A DNA stretch of 64,000 bases from Pholis gunnellus (taxonomy: Eukaryota > Chordata > Actinopteri > Perciformes > Pholidae): assembly GCA_910591455.2 (NCBI GenBank), contig OU342815.1, forward strand, positions 24,124,562 through 24,188,561. The letters run 5' to 3'. A program made the position numbers and the translations under genes. The stretch's first letter is position 1; the number at the start of each line of letters is the position of its first letter. The notes beneath the pieces are model-generated. The model did no database searches and was not told where the DNA came from. It saw nothing but the letters and a program-made list of their open reading frames with translations. Below, piece by piece: positions 41,413-52,975 of this stretch.

Positions 41413-41801
41413 GCTTTGCCTCTGTGTTCTGTGTTTGTCTACCTGTCAGTCACTCCCTCAGCCTAATTCCCTTCACCTGCCGCTGATCAGTAATCAAGCA
41501 CTTCCCCCTCATCAGCACAACTCTTCTCACCTGTTCTTCCCTCTTCATAAGCTCCTGCCCCTCAGTCACTCCTTGCCAGGTTCTTGTATTGTCTATCCGC
41601 CCGTTCGGCTTGTCCTGTTCCCGGTTTTCCCGTCTGTCTTCCCTGTCCTGCTGGAGTTTCCTCCCTCGTCTCTTGTCTGCTCTGTGGATCCCCTGCCGAT
41701 TCCTGTATGGTCTGTTTTTGGATTATTTTGTTCATTAAAATTACTCTTTTCACACTACTCTGCCTGGTCTGCGCTTGAGTCCTCCACCATGCCCCACGAC
41801 A
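41401..41801 (+). repeat. 3' LTR of the non-autonomous element
   Basis: Matches the 5' LTR except CTCGTCTC for CTCATCTC (41668 region). Confidence 0.95.
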
Positions 41802-41959
41802 GAGAGAGAGAAAAAGGGAAACAAAAAACGGGGTCGGGGGGGAGGGATGAGAGCACAGATCCGAAGAGGAAGTGAACGGGTTAGTAGAGCTTAAATACTT
41901 GTCCGGGGGAAATGAGCCGTGTTCTGGGCGTGGTCCCGTTCCTGAACATAGTTTATAAA

Positions 41960-42510
41960 ACTACATTTAAAAAAACTATAATAAAAAAAAACTAGTAAGC
42001 ATAATAGAAAACAGTGAATGAACAGAAACACAAGATAAATAACCGACAGTGATTTAGCACGAGGTCAGAAACGCCTTCCTGAATAAAAAGGTTTTTAGGC
42101 CAGTCTTAAAAGAGTCCAGTGTCTGTGTTTCCCTTAGGTGGTCAGGGAGATGGCTGCCGAGCCAAAGGCCCGGTCGCCCATGGTGTGGAGCTTGGTGTTG
42201 GGGACCCGGAGGAGCGAGCTGTTTGAAGATCTGAGGGTGTGGGTGGAGATTTGGGGAGTAATGAGTTCTTGTAGGTAGGGAGGTGCATGTCCATTTATGC
42301 ATTTATGTGTGAGTAGTAGGACTTTGTAGTCAATCCGGAATGAGACAGGGAGCCAGTGTAGTGAGTGTAGAGTGGGTGTTATGTGCTCATACTTCCGGAC
42401 TCTCATCAGGATCCTGGCAGCGCTGTTTTGGATGTATTGCAGCTTCTGGATGTTCTTGCCAGTGATCCCAGTGAACAGTGAGTTACAGTAGTCCAGTCTT
42501 CTTAAGTTGC
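41960..42510 (-). mobile_element. L2-like LINE fragment, C-terminal coding end
   Basis: Minus-strand frame 42406-42134 reads HITPTLHSLHWLPVSFRIDY, KVLLLTHKCINGHAPPYLQE and MGDRAFGSAAISL, then in a shifted frame LDSFKTGLKTFLFRKAF: the post-RT end of fish L2-type LINEs. Its 3' tail is found at 37326-37425. Confidence 0.85.
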
Positions 42511-42957
42511 CTCAACCTAACTAAGTAGTTTAGTTGCCTGAACTTAACTCACTAGCTGTGATCAGTTGAGATCAGTTGATCCGTCTTCAACAGAAACAGA
42601 CGTCGCTTCACGAGCAACTTCAGAGGAAACTTCTCATTTCTTTAAAAACATATTTCATGGTTTCCATGTAAACGACACGAGTGAAGGAAGTGTGGATGTA
42701 AATAAGAGACTTTGGATTCACCCAAAGTCTTTACAGCTGGTTTAGTATCTTCCTCTCTTTAATCCTTTCATCATATCCAGACTGAAGATGAGAGAAATCT
42801 CTGAGGACCTCCAGGTGTTGTTGTGTCAGGTGACATCACACCAACACCAGCTGTTTTTATCACTGATGTCATTTTAGAGCTTCGTCAGCTGTTTTATCTT
42901 CAGGGCTGGACTGAGATAATAATCTTTTTTTCAGTGGAGGAAGTACTCACGTTTGAT
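42511..42957. other. Noncoding; CCTAACTAAGTAGTTTAGTT repeat relics
   Basis: 42506-42560 continues the AACCTAACTAAG-type short repeat seen at 37255-37325, showing the LINE inserted there. Nothing else seen; 42950-42957 is the hAT target duplication. Confidence 0.5.
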
Positions 42958-44274
42958 CAGTGGTGGCCGTCAGGGCCTGCAAAGCCTTCTCTGCTGGCCT
43001 AAACAGAATCACAAAGTTATAGCTATTTTATAATTTAATATTTTTTCTTAAATACATTTAATTTTTTGTTATATGTATTATAATTTATAAAAATATTTGT
43101 TCCCATTATCTTATGTTCTCATTGCACAGCTACTGTGCTCCTCAGCTGCTCTGCTTCAGTGCAGCTTGTTTTAAGTAGAGCTTTTATCCAATCAGAGTTC
43201 ACCTCTGTGTCTCTAGGTAGAAGAGAGGCCCCAGGCCTGCAGACTCACCAGTGAATCCATGTGCAGGTTAAGTGAATGGGGACGATGTTGTTGATTGACA
43301 TAGTCTTCAACAAATAAGATCTTTAGTTTGAGATTCATGGACGCACCAGAGCGGTTTGCAGGCCTACAGTGACGTCAGCATTACTGCAGCTCAGAGTCCA
43401 GATGCCTCTCTGCCGCAAGGTGCAGAGTGTGCTGTGATTGGTCAGTGGGCGGGCACGTAACTATGTGCCCGCGAAACATAATGCTTGCTAGCAGCAGAGC
43501 TTTGGTTGCGTCGGTACTTTTGGAGGGACTCGAGTGGATCTACAACTCAACGACCACGTTCGCAGGGAAACAGCTCCACAACCGCGGCCCGCCCTTCACC
43601 GGTCCACGGCCGAAGACGACCACCGACCCGCGGCGGAACACGGACAACCGACCGGCACCGGAAGACAACCGAACGACGGTCGAAGACGACGACCGAACTG
43701 CCGCAAAAGACAACGGACCGGCGGCGGAAGACTGACGGCGACCGGCGAAATTGGCGAAACAACTGTGGAGGCTCGACTGGCGTCGATGAATCGAGAAGGA
43801 CTTCTTACTGGAACTGATGTACTGGGATTAAACTCTTTGTCAGCATAGACAGCATTTGGTAAGTGAACTAAGCTTCGTTTGTTTACCTCTACTGTTCATT
43901 TGTCTATCGTGGCGTTTTTATGAATAGTATTTGAATGGCTCGTGCTCGTGTGGTGGAATGCGTGGATCCGCTGCAGGTCTGCTGGATTGATTTGTTGCTT
44001 TGTTGTCATATGAATATATGCGACTGCTCTTGTGAGTTTGTCATTGTGTTACATTGATTTGGACTATATTGTCCGTTAATGAAGCAGCGTCCCGTCATGC
44101 TCGTATTCATGTATCTGCACATTTTATTTCATTTGTCAAATGTTGCAGTGTTATGTGAATATGCGGCTTTTACACGAAACAAATAATAACCCGTAGCTGT
44201 GACGTCATAATGAGGTTATTAGAAGTGGAGAACAGCACTGAAGGCCCAGGTATAAAATCCACGGCCCGCCACTG
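42958..44274 (+). mobile_element. hAT-superfamily DNA transposon, non-autonomous, complete
   Basis: Starts CAGTGGTGGCCGTCAGGGCC and ends CACGGCCCGCCACTG, imperfect inverted ends of the hAT CAGTG type. Flanked by a perfect 8-bp duplication CGTTTGAT (42950-42957 and 44275-44282). 1317 bp with no transposase. Its first 450 bp are shared with 24994-25460; the centre (43540-43800) is GC-rich and rich in GACCGAC-like words. Confidence 0.93.
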
Positions 44275-45087
44275 CGTTTGATCGTTTACATAAGTAAAAG
44301 TACTTATACCACACTGTGCAAATACTCAAAGTAAAAGTACAGTTTCTCCACCAAATACATGTTTCTATCTTTCCACTAACTATTGGTCCACTCCGTCTGT
44401 ATGTATTTCATAAACATATATATAAACATATATTCCTCCTCTTCCTGCAGAAGTGCACTTTATTCTGACGATAAAACAAGAAGAAGAGTTCTAGTCGAGC
44501 CGGATCGTCATCAGAACGTCTGAAGTATTCCAGCAGAGCCACGATGTGACATCGAAGACTCTTTCAGGAGGTCAAAGAGGTCAAAATGTGGTAAGAAAGT
44601 TATGTGTGTGCGTGTCCGATCGGTATGATGCAATCTACTGAGATAACAACAGCTGATGAAACAGTAATGAGTGTCTAGTGTGTGTGGACCTCAGGGGACG
44701 GCCTGAGTACAGCCACTCTGCAAACAGCTAATTATCACCCAGTGGTCACAGTGTGGTGGCCTCAATAATATAATATAATATAATATAATACAATACAATA
44801 AACAAGAACAACAAACTTCTCTTTTTTGCTGCACACCACTGTCGCCGTTTATTTCAACTCCCAAAAACATGACATCCTAAAAAACAGACTTCCTGTCACC
44901 TTTAACCCCCAACCTGATGCTGCGTCACCATGGTTACTCTCATTCCCTGAAAGGGAATCCCCCAGAAATCCCCAAGAAAAAAATATCAATTGACCAGTCC
45001 GGCTCTGTGTCCCTCGAGCACCGTCGAAGGAAGCCTCCGGGTTTTGTCGCGGTGTGGTGGAAGTCTATGAGAAAATGACTCTACTTC
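44275..45087. other. Noncoding, with (TAATA)n
   Basis: Contains an ATAAT pentamer repeat (44767-44800). A possible splice-bounded segment (44451-44588) was considered and not accepted. Confidence 0.5.
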
Positions 45088-45333
45088 TCTCTAGTGTCCA
45101 CCAGGGGGCGACTCCTCTGGTTGTATAGAAGTCTATGAGAAAATGACTCTACTTCTCTCTTGATTTATTACCTCAGTAAACATTGTAAACATGAGTTTAT
45201 GGTCTCAATCTCTAGTTTCAAGTCTTCTTCAATACAGCATGATGTTCATTTAGTAAATGATGGTCCATTTAGAGTCACACAGACCATAAAGCAGGGGATG
45301 CTTTAGGGGCGGGGCTACACGGTGATTGACAGG
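45088..45333 (+). repeat. Dispersed repeat, copy 3
   Basis: Same family as 6516-6760 and 16811-17056; its first 37 bp are also duplicated just upstream (45062-45098). Confidence 0.9.
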
Positions 45334-45769
45334 GTTAGCAGACAACCAGGCCGACAGGAACAGTTCAGTGATTTAATGGTTAAGGGAAGATACAGAAGCT
45401 TACAAGCAAAGCCAGCAAGTCCAAATAGAAGAAGGCGAGAATCCACAGATAAACAGGGATGGAGAAGGTCAACTTGTACAGCCAGGGAGGCCAGGAAGGC
45501 CGGTACAGATGAGGGGTTCAGGTTCAGGTTCATGTTCATTCAGGTGCAGGCAGCTGAGAGCCCCCATAATAACACATTATTGCACTCAGAGAATTTGACC
45601 ACATATCCTCATATCCAGAGTCACAGTTATAAGAGGCAGGTAGCCCAATCTGTCAACAACAACCCCCTGCTGCTCAAAACCAAAGAACTGATCCAGCCCA
45701 AACATAAATATAAAGTATAATCATAAACCACATCACCTGCAGAGCCCAGCAGAGGCTGTTCATCTTCAG

Positions 45770-45905
45770 ACAACTTAAGAAAGTCAAAGTGAAACACAGA
45801 ATCCTCCGACAGTTTTATAAAGCCATCATTGAAAGTATCCTCACTACACCAGATCAGTTTTATACGGCAGCCTGGACACATACATGTTATCAACAGATCC
45901 TTCAA
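45770..45905 (+). mobile_element. Short LINE ORF fragment, repeated in units B, C and D
   Basis: Plus strand reads LFIFRQLKKVKVKHRILRQF and YKAIIESILTT, the pattern of the region after RT in L1/Rex-type LINEs. Same sequence at about 52110-52250 and 61708-61816. Confidence 0.55.
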
Positions 45906-46132
45906 AATAAAAGGCTCCCCTCTCCCATCAATTGAATCTCTGTAGAACAAAACACATAATCAAAGAAAAAAGGTTTATGAGCAGCTGTTGTCCTTCACAG
46001 ATACGGACACAGAATTCTGCCTCTTACTGTTTAATATTTCACAGCATTCAGCTCTTCATTGTCAATATTGTGATTATTTATTGTGTAATATGTTTTGTCT
46101 AAATAAGTTCTGCTGCTGACACTGTGTATATA

Positions 46133-46224
46133 CAGTGTAGTCCTGATCCTCTATATGAACCAGTCTCAGTGTAGTCCTGATCCTCTATATGAACCAGTCT
46201 CAGTGTAGTCCTGATCCTCTATAG
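46133..46224 (-). repeat. 34-bp VNTR downstream of OR B (3 units)
   Basis: Same unit as at 33523; shortest full copy apart from unit D. Confidence 0.95.
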
Positions 46225-47249
46225 ACCTCCATCAGTAAAGAGACCATCAGAGAGAAGATGGTCTGTTTCTATAGAGTTATTCTTGAAGCTCGTCATCGGA
46301 GCCACCGGGTCGGATTCTGGTGAAACCAGATGAACTCATGCAGGTTCACCAGAACCTCCTTCAGCTCAGACTCTTTATTATCTTCACACTGAGTTGTTGA
46401 TTACCATCTGAGGCCGTCTTCTTTGTTTTCATGAATATGAGGCAGCTGCACACTGTAAATGATCAAAGTCTACAAATAGTGGAAATAATAACAAAATGCT
46501 TTCTTTGATTTATTCTTTTTATTTTTTCACAATACAATTCAAAACCATGTTTTTGATTTACTGACAAACACTGAAAAACTAAAGTTAAAGAGAAAACTCC
46601 GGAGTATTATTAAAGAAATGATGATTGTTAAACAGCAGCAACAGTATGGTTTATGTCCTCCATAGAATCTGACTCCACTTTTCCTCTCAGGGCACCAAAT
46701 GACAGAAGCACACGCTCCTGCTGTCAACGCTGTTGATTTAACGAGACACAGAAACAACGATGCCAATAAAGTTCATCAGAAACTAACAATTCAGAGTGTC
46801 GATAGAATCAAAATGTTGTGTTGTTACAGTCACTCTGTATTTAGTGTTGGAGTGTCACAGCCGACTGTTTTTAACTACTATGATCACGTTGTTGGAGTTG
46901 ATTGATACTGTGGCACATGGACGCTTCATGCTACGTGCTACGTGCTACGTGTATTACCTACAGGCCACAGCGTAAATGATCTCTTCATCACTTAGAATTG
47001 TTGAGACAAGATAGTTTCATTTCATGTGTTCTGACTGATTTACACAACAAAATGAATATAGATTACATTCTAATCTAATAGATCTTTAACTCTTACAATC
47101 ACATGTCTAATATCTGGCTCATACATTTCTCCTGTGTTCTTCTTTCACATCACTATATTCAAAGGACATGCATGAGGGAGTCTCCAGTATATCCTCCGTC
47201 TTATTAACTTAAGGCTCCTTGACTGGAAAAAGGTTGAAACACTTCTGCA

Positions 47250-48170
47250 TTACACCGTTTTGCAGAACAATCCACTCAGGTGTTTATAAATGTCTTTCAT
47301 TTTCAGTCCGTATATGATCGGATTAAAGAGAGGATGATACAAAATCATTTGTAAACTCAATATAAATTGTACAGTTTTGGGAAACTCAGCGTCCAGTCGA
47401 GCTGAAAGAACATCATACGTAACCAAACAAGAAAAGCTGACTAGAACCAGCAGGTGAGGTAAACAGGTCTGTGCAGCTCTGCTCCTGACTTCTCTGCTGC
47501 TTCGATAGGTTATTACAAATATCTTTATGTATGTAGAAACTATGAAGAGCAAAGGGAGGAGAACCACATTTACAAGCACGATCAAGCCATATATGTTCAG
47601 CAGTTGTGATCTCACACAGTGAAGGCTGAGAATACTGCTGTTGCAAATGATTCCTTTCAAAGTAAAGCTACAGAGTTTTGTAGAAGCACTCTGCGGTATC
47701 GGCACTGACATCTGAAAGACAGGCACAATCCAAGCTGAAATCAGGAGGATTTTAACAGTGTTTTTTGTCATGATGGTTGGATAGTGCAGAGGTTTACATA
47801 TAGACACATATCTGTCATAGGCCATGACTGACAACAGCAAGAACTCTGAACCAGTCAGAGTGTAATATATAGACCGCTGGAAGATACACGCCAAGTAAGA
47901 TATCATCTGTTTCTCAGATAAAAAGTCAATCAGAAGCTTTGGGTAGATAGCAGTGCTGTAAAGAACAGAGTTGATCAATAAAGCTGCAATAAATACGTAC
48001 ATCGGCTCATGGAGGTTTTTGTGAATCACTATAATGCACACAATAGTAGAATTACTGCAGATTATTAGAAGATATGCTGTAAACATGATCACAAAGTACA
48101 GAAATCCATATTTGTGCACTTCCACATGCCCACCAAAAGTTATATATGTCACATTTAATTCATTATCCAT
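47250..48170 (-). CDS. Olfactory receptor, copy B (intact)
   Basis: 306 codons, same landmarks as copy A (MAYDRYVSICKP, NPIIYG). It differs from A at 18 residues by my count, 11 of them within residues 151-217; others include QRSIYYTLTG for QWYIYYALTG at TM3 and HKYG for HTYG near the N-terminus. These positions face or border the odorant pocket in class A receptors. Same ATG context and upstream TTTTAG acceptor as copy A. Confidence 0.95.
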   Translation of the reverse strand: MDNELNVTYITFGGHVEVHKYGFLYFVIMFTAYLLIICSNSTIVCIIVIHKNLHEPMYVFIAALLINSVLYSTAIYPKLLIDFLSEKQMISYLACIFQRSIYYTLTGSEFLLLSVMAYDRYVSICKPLHYPTIMTKNTVKILLISAWIVPVFQMSVPIPQSASTKLCSFTLKGIICNSSILSLHCVRSQLLNIYGLIVLVNVVLLPLLFIVSTYIKIFVITYRSSREVRSRAAQTCLPHLLVLVSFSCLVTYDVLSARLDAEFPKTVQFILSLQMILYHPLFNPIIYGLKMKDIYKHLSGLFCKTV

Positions 48171-49040
48171 TCAGGATGTCTAAAAGAAAATGTTAATGGA
48201 GAAACAGGTGCCTGACTAGAAGTCTCATATCAGCTGCATCACAGGATTTGATTCAGTCTCCCGTACCTTGAGGTGCACCAGCAAACACACAGACAGAGAA
48301 ATGTGGGCTGTTTTTATCAGACTGCTTCAGCCTCAACGGAGCTCATTACCCTCTGCAAAGGAAAGGCTGCAAACATGTCAACAACTTCACTGCATATTTC
48401 AAACTTGATCATATTCAGCATAACTAACACACAGTTCAAAAAGACATGTTAGAACACACACAAGGGGAAACATGCCAGTATCTCATGGACTAAATGCACA
48501 ACCAAACATTTGTCAACATATATTTCAGTTCAATGAATGAAGAAGAGATGTATCCAGGTTAACAAGGCTCACAAGGGAAAACATTAACATTATTCACAGA
48601 CAAGGTTACAATTGCAATCAACTAGTTTGAAAAGCTTTCACAGTTTATGGAAGTTGTCTATAGTACATGTATCAACTAAATATACTGTCAATAGTGTTCA
48701 TACAAGTCCTGTGGTCTCTTCAGATAATAAAGACATTCAGTCAACAGGTCTCCCCTGACCTAGAGCAGACTGAGGAAGCTGCTGAACTTTTATCAGGTTG
48801 TTCTCCAGCACTGAGAACAACAACCTGTGCACACAAGGTCCAAAGGGAGATACGGTGTGTCACAAACAGACTACATGTGTTGGACTGTTGTGTTGCTAAG
48901 TTATACCTGAGCCCAGACTTCTAAATGAATCAAGTATTTCTAGTATTTAAAATGTTCCATTATTTGGTGTTGCACACTTTTGAGATCAGAGTTCAGGACA
49001 CATTGACATCACATGCAAACACATCCTTTTCAAACTTATA
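48171..49040. other. 5' flank of OR B
   Basis: Near-identical to 35662-36531 and 54922-55791. No separate gene. Confidence 0.5.
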
Positions 49041-51640
49041 TTAAAAAGTCTTTAAGGGCAGATATTTAATTTCACTGTCTGTTGGGGGAACAATCAACAT
49101 AAAACAAATTCTCAACAGCAAATTCTGAGGGGAACACCAAAGGTGCTGCCAAAAGTCAGAAAAGACTGAATGAAGGACGTGTTCGATGGGATGATTATGT
49201 GTTGAGGAGTCAGATGAAAAGGGGCCCTGTGCCGGGAGGAAGAACGGGAGCCAAAGGTTGGTCGAGGTTGTGATCGGTTGGATGATTGGGGGCAAGGTTC
49301 TCTGCTTCATCATCCCCCAAAGTAACTTGACTGGACTCGGTGTGAATAGGCTCTTTGGATGTCACTGAGGTGGCCTTGGATGTAGTTATAGCAAACTTGG
49401 TTAGACCAGCGGCCGAGAACTTTAATGGTGTGGTCTGGGATTCCTTGTCTGGATGCGGTTGAAGTGACTCCGGTGTGGAAGGAGTGACCAGAGTATAGAT
49501 CCAGAGAAATCGGGAAGCATGGAAGAACCAAGCCTTGAAAACACGGAAGGAGCACATGTAGGTAAGGCGAAAGGACGGGGTAACAGGGCACTGATGACGC
49601 AGTGGGTGGCTGGGTGTGAAGGAGCCCCACACAAGTTGCAAGCCAGAAAAAAGCAAGCCACAAACACAAGTTCATCAACAAGGACCACGCCAATAACAAT
49701 ATGAGTTTCGAGAGGTTTATTGCGTGATGGAATGATTGTTAGATTTAGGAAGGGGTCAAGGGAGATGGATGTAGGGTAGGGATAGGGGTAGAGGGATGAA
49801 GGGGTCGAGGTAGGGGATGAAGGGGTAGGGAGATGAAGGGTAGGGATAGGGGTAGAGGGTTGAAGGGGTCGAGGTAGGGGATGAAGGGGTAGGGGGATGA
49901 AGGGTAGGGATAGGGGTAGAGGGATGAAGGGATGTAAGAGTGTAAGGAGAAGAAACGAGGAGGGTAGAGAATGTCGTAGATTGAAGGTTGGGCAAGCAAT
50001 GGGGGACCGTTGGTGTCCTGATGGCTGGCGGGAACTGGGGGAATGGAGACTGTAGAGTGGCGGTCGTCTCTTTGGAAGCTCTAGTGGTGCAGAGTCCCCA
50101 AAAAGATCCCCAACAAGATCACGAAGTCGGATGCCGGTGGGCATTGCTGGTGTCATTCAGATTGGAGCGGATGTAAGAGAGGTACGCAGGGGAAGACCAA
50201 CGACCAAGAATCTTAATAATGTGGTCGGGAATTCCTTGGCTTGAAGCGGTGGAAGAGGCGCTGATGCGGAAAGGATTGCCCAAGTAGACTCGGGGGTATT
50301 CCGGATCTGGCTAAGATATGGCGAAAGTGGTGGTGAACCCGGGACCGCGTGGCCCCTTTGCCTGTGACGAACAGGGGATTTTGTGGGGAAGTTCGGCTGG
50401 CTGAACTTGAGCTTGAGTAGTCGCGAATGGGTTCGTACAGACTTGGGTATGAGTCGAGTCATGAAGGTAGATGGGCTGGAGTGGCCCGTATTGGTTAGTC
50501 TTGCTGCATTTGGGGTGATTGGCGACGGGAGGATGAATGAAATGTCGGGTGCGGTGGCATGTCGCGACGGATGTTGGTTGGAGTTCGAGGTGGTGAACTC
50601 GGAGCAGTGGGAAGCCAAAGAAAGCCAGCAAGAACGTGGACTGTAGTACTTTTCCCCTGAAGGGAGACAGATAGCCTGAGCGGAGTGTACGGATGCAGCG
50701 GGTGAGGAGGTCCGAAGTGAGGGGCAGATGTTTAGGCGTAGGGCGTGGTTCAGCTTTACGGAGACCTTCGAGTAGCATAGTGATGTGTGAGCGGGTAGAG
50801 GCTTGCGCGGAGCCACCGAGGACTGTTTTGTGAAGAAGTTGATACCAGACGTTGGTAACCCGTATAGTGGAGGATTTGATCTTAAGGAGGGAATGGGTGA
50901 ATGACTGAAGTAAGGATGTCGAATGACGGGAATGGAAGCCTGAAGAAGTCGTGAAAAGCTTCGAAGCGGTTCCATCCAGTGAGGTACGATGAAGTGTTTG
51001 AGGATGCCATCTTGAGAAGCAGAGATTAGGTGTTCCTGTTGCGGGGTCTTGGCCTCCGCATGAACGGCATTGTATTTAGACGATGTGACCGTCCTTTAGT
51101 AATATTATCTGACGGCGCTATTGTCTGAGTAGATGGCAATGGTCTTTTTTGACCGTTCATGCCCCGAAAGACTAGCTGCTATAAGTATGGGATACCTTTC
51201 TTAGATCGGAAAGAAGGAGTAAGGGATGAGAATTCAGGCGGCCATGCGACTGAGAACCACTTGTCACCATAGAAACCGCCAAAGCTGATGGAGGGTGCTG
51301 CGTCTGTGAAAAGCTGGAAGTCTTCCGGCTTGGTGATGTATTCGTCGTAGAAGGAGGAGATGCCGTTCTGAGAGGAGGGGAACTGGTGTCATAGTTTAGC
51401 TCGGTTTTGCATGCTTCGTCTAGTGTGACGTGGTCATGGAGGTTTGTAACAGAGGCGGCGACTAACAGGATGTGTGGCAAGGAGGAGTTTTGTTTCTTCT
51501 ATTAATCTTATTTATTTATTTTATCTGGTGGAGGAAAGCCGAGTTTTTAGACCGTGTGCTGGGTTTGGGGAAGGTAGCGTGACGGTGAGGAAGTCGTCTA
51601 GGACAGTTTTCAACCACTGTACCGTGAGAGGTGTCAGGTG
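49041..51640 (-). mobile_element. DIRS/Ngaro-type YR retroelement, copy B (decayed)
   Basis: Reading leftward: RT remnant LDDFLTVTLP (51518-51622); RNase H FTDAAPSISFGGFYGDKWFS (about 51190-51375); tyrosine recombinase body PRPTPKHLPLTSDLLTRCIR and LQSTFLLAFFGFP (50778 down); recombinase C-terminus YLGNPFRISASSTASSQGIP and KILGRWSSPAYLSYIRSN (50310-50160); then a second, different C-terminus YSGHSFHTGVTSTASRQGIP and KVLGRWSNQVCYNYIQ (49490-49310). Frames are broken several times, so it is inactive. The RT-to-RNase H interval is missing. Confidence 0.85.
49745..49980 (+). repeat. 66-bp minisatellite inside DIRS copy B
   Basis: About three units of GGGTAGGGATAGGGGTAGAG and GGATGAAGGGGTCGAGGTAG; shorter in copies 0 and C. 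Confidence 0.9.
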
Positions 51641-52475
51641 TCCCGTTGGAAAATATCCAATTTCACTTAATCGGTCCAAAATTAATATATATATATCGGC
51701 AGGAACAGTTCAGTGATTTAATGGTTAAGGGAAGATACAGAAGCTTACAAGCAAAGCCAGCAAGTCCAAATAGAAGAAGGCGAGAATCCACAGATAAACA
51801 GGGATGGAGAAGGTCAACTTGTACAGCCAGGGAGGCCAGGAAGGCCGGTACAGATGAGGGGTTCAGGTTCAGGTTCATGTTCATTCAGGTGCAGGCAGCT
51901 GAGAGCCCCCATAATAACACATTATTGCACTCAGAGAATTTGACCACATATCCTCATATCCAGAGTCACAGTTATAAGAGGCAGGTAGCCCAATCTGTCA
52001 ACAACAACCCCCTGCTGCTCAAAACCAAAGAACTGATCCAGCCCAAACATAAATATAAAGTATAATCATAAACCACATCACCTGCAGAGCCCAGCAGAGG
52101 CTGTTCATCTTCAGACAACTTAAGAAAGTCAAAGTGAAACACAGAATCCTCCGACAGTTTTATAAAGCCATCATTGAAAGTATCCTCACTACACCAGATC
52201 AGTTTTATACGGCAGCCTGGACACATACATGTTATCAACAGATCCTTCAAAATAAAAGGCTCCCCTCCCATCAATTGAATCTCTGTAGAACAAAACACAT
52301 AATCAAAGAAAAAAGGTTTATGAGCAGCTGTTGTCCTTCACAGATACGGACACAGAATTCTGCCTCTTACTGTTTAATATTTCACAGCATTCAGCTCTTC
52401 ATTGTCAATATTGTGATTATTTATTGTGTAATATGTTTTGTCTAAATAAGTTCTGCTGCTGACACTGTGTATATA

Positions 52476-52975
52476 CAGTGTAGTCCTGATCCTCTATATG
52501 AACCAGTCTCAGTGTAGTCCTGATCCTCTATATGAACCAGTCTCAGTGTAGTCCTGATCCTCTATATGAACCAGTCTCAGTGTAGTCCTGATCCTCTATA
52601 TGAACCAGTCTCAGTGTAGTCCTGATCCTCTATATGAACCAGTCTCAGTGTAGTCCTGATCCTCTATATGAACCAGTCTCAGTGTAGTCCTGATCCTCTA
52701 TATGAACCAGTCTCAGTGTAGTCCTGATCCTCTATATGAACCAGTCTCAGTGTCGTCCTGATCCTCTATATGAACCAGTCTCAGTGTAGTCCTGATCCTC
52801 TATATGAACCAGTCTCAGTGTAGTCCTGATCCTCTACATGAACCAGTCTCAGTGTAGTCCTGATCCTCTACATGAACCAGTCTCAGTGTAGTCCTGATCC
52901 TCTATATGAACCAGTCTCAGTGTAGTCCTGATCCTCTATATGAACCAGTCTCAGTGTAGTCCTGGTCCTCTATAG
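52476..52975 (-). repeat. 34-bp VNTR downstream of OR C (about 15 units)
   Basis: Longest allele in the array; a few units carry single changes (TACATG for TATATG, GTCGTCC for GTAGTCC). Confidence 0.95.

Larger units (their letters stand above)
37816..41801 (+). mobile_element. Non-autonomous LTR retrotransposon with minisatellite interior
   Basis: Two 401-bp LTRs (37816-38216, 41401-41801), one difference noticed between them, flanked by target duplication GAGAG (37811-37815 and 41802-41806). A G-run just before the 3' LTR (41388-41397) serves as polypurine tract. The interior (3184 bp) has no gag, protease, RT or integrase. GTGGACTCAGCAG at 38233 resembles the ATGGACTCAGCAG start of fish gypsy gag genes with its ATG lost. 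The rest is a chain of GC-rich minisatellites. Confidence 0.92.
45355..51702. repeat. Segmental duplication unit B
   Basis: Order: LTR-like stretch (45355-45760), LINE fragment (45770-45905), VNTR, OR B, its flank, DIRS-type element. Collinear with unit C starting at 51703; the only large length difference before the LINE insertion is the VNTR (12 units x 34 bp). Confidence 0.9.

Noticed and set aside
43427..43735. 102-codon frame inside the hAT element
   Set aside because: Low-complexity T/D/R/P-rich translation in GC-rich sequence, no motif, alternative frames also open.
44451..44588. Possible exon between CCTCTTCCTGCAG and GTAAGA
   Set aside because: Good splice-like edges, but every frame has stops and no partner exon is visible; could at most be an untranslated exon.
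45322..45720. 132-codon frame repeated at 51631-52065
   Set aside because: Lies in an LTR-like duplicated stretch; the translation has no recognisable domain and the opposite strand is open too.
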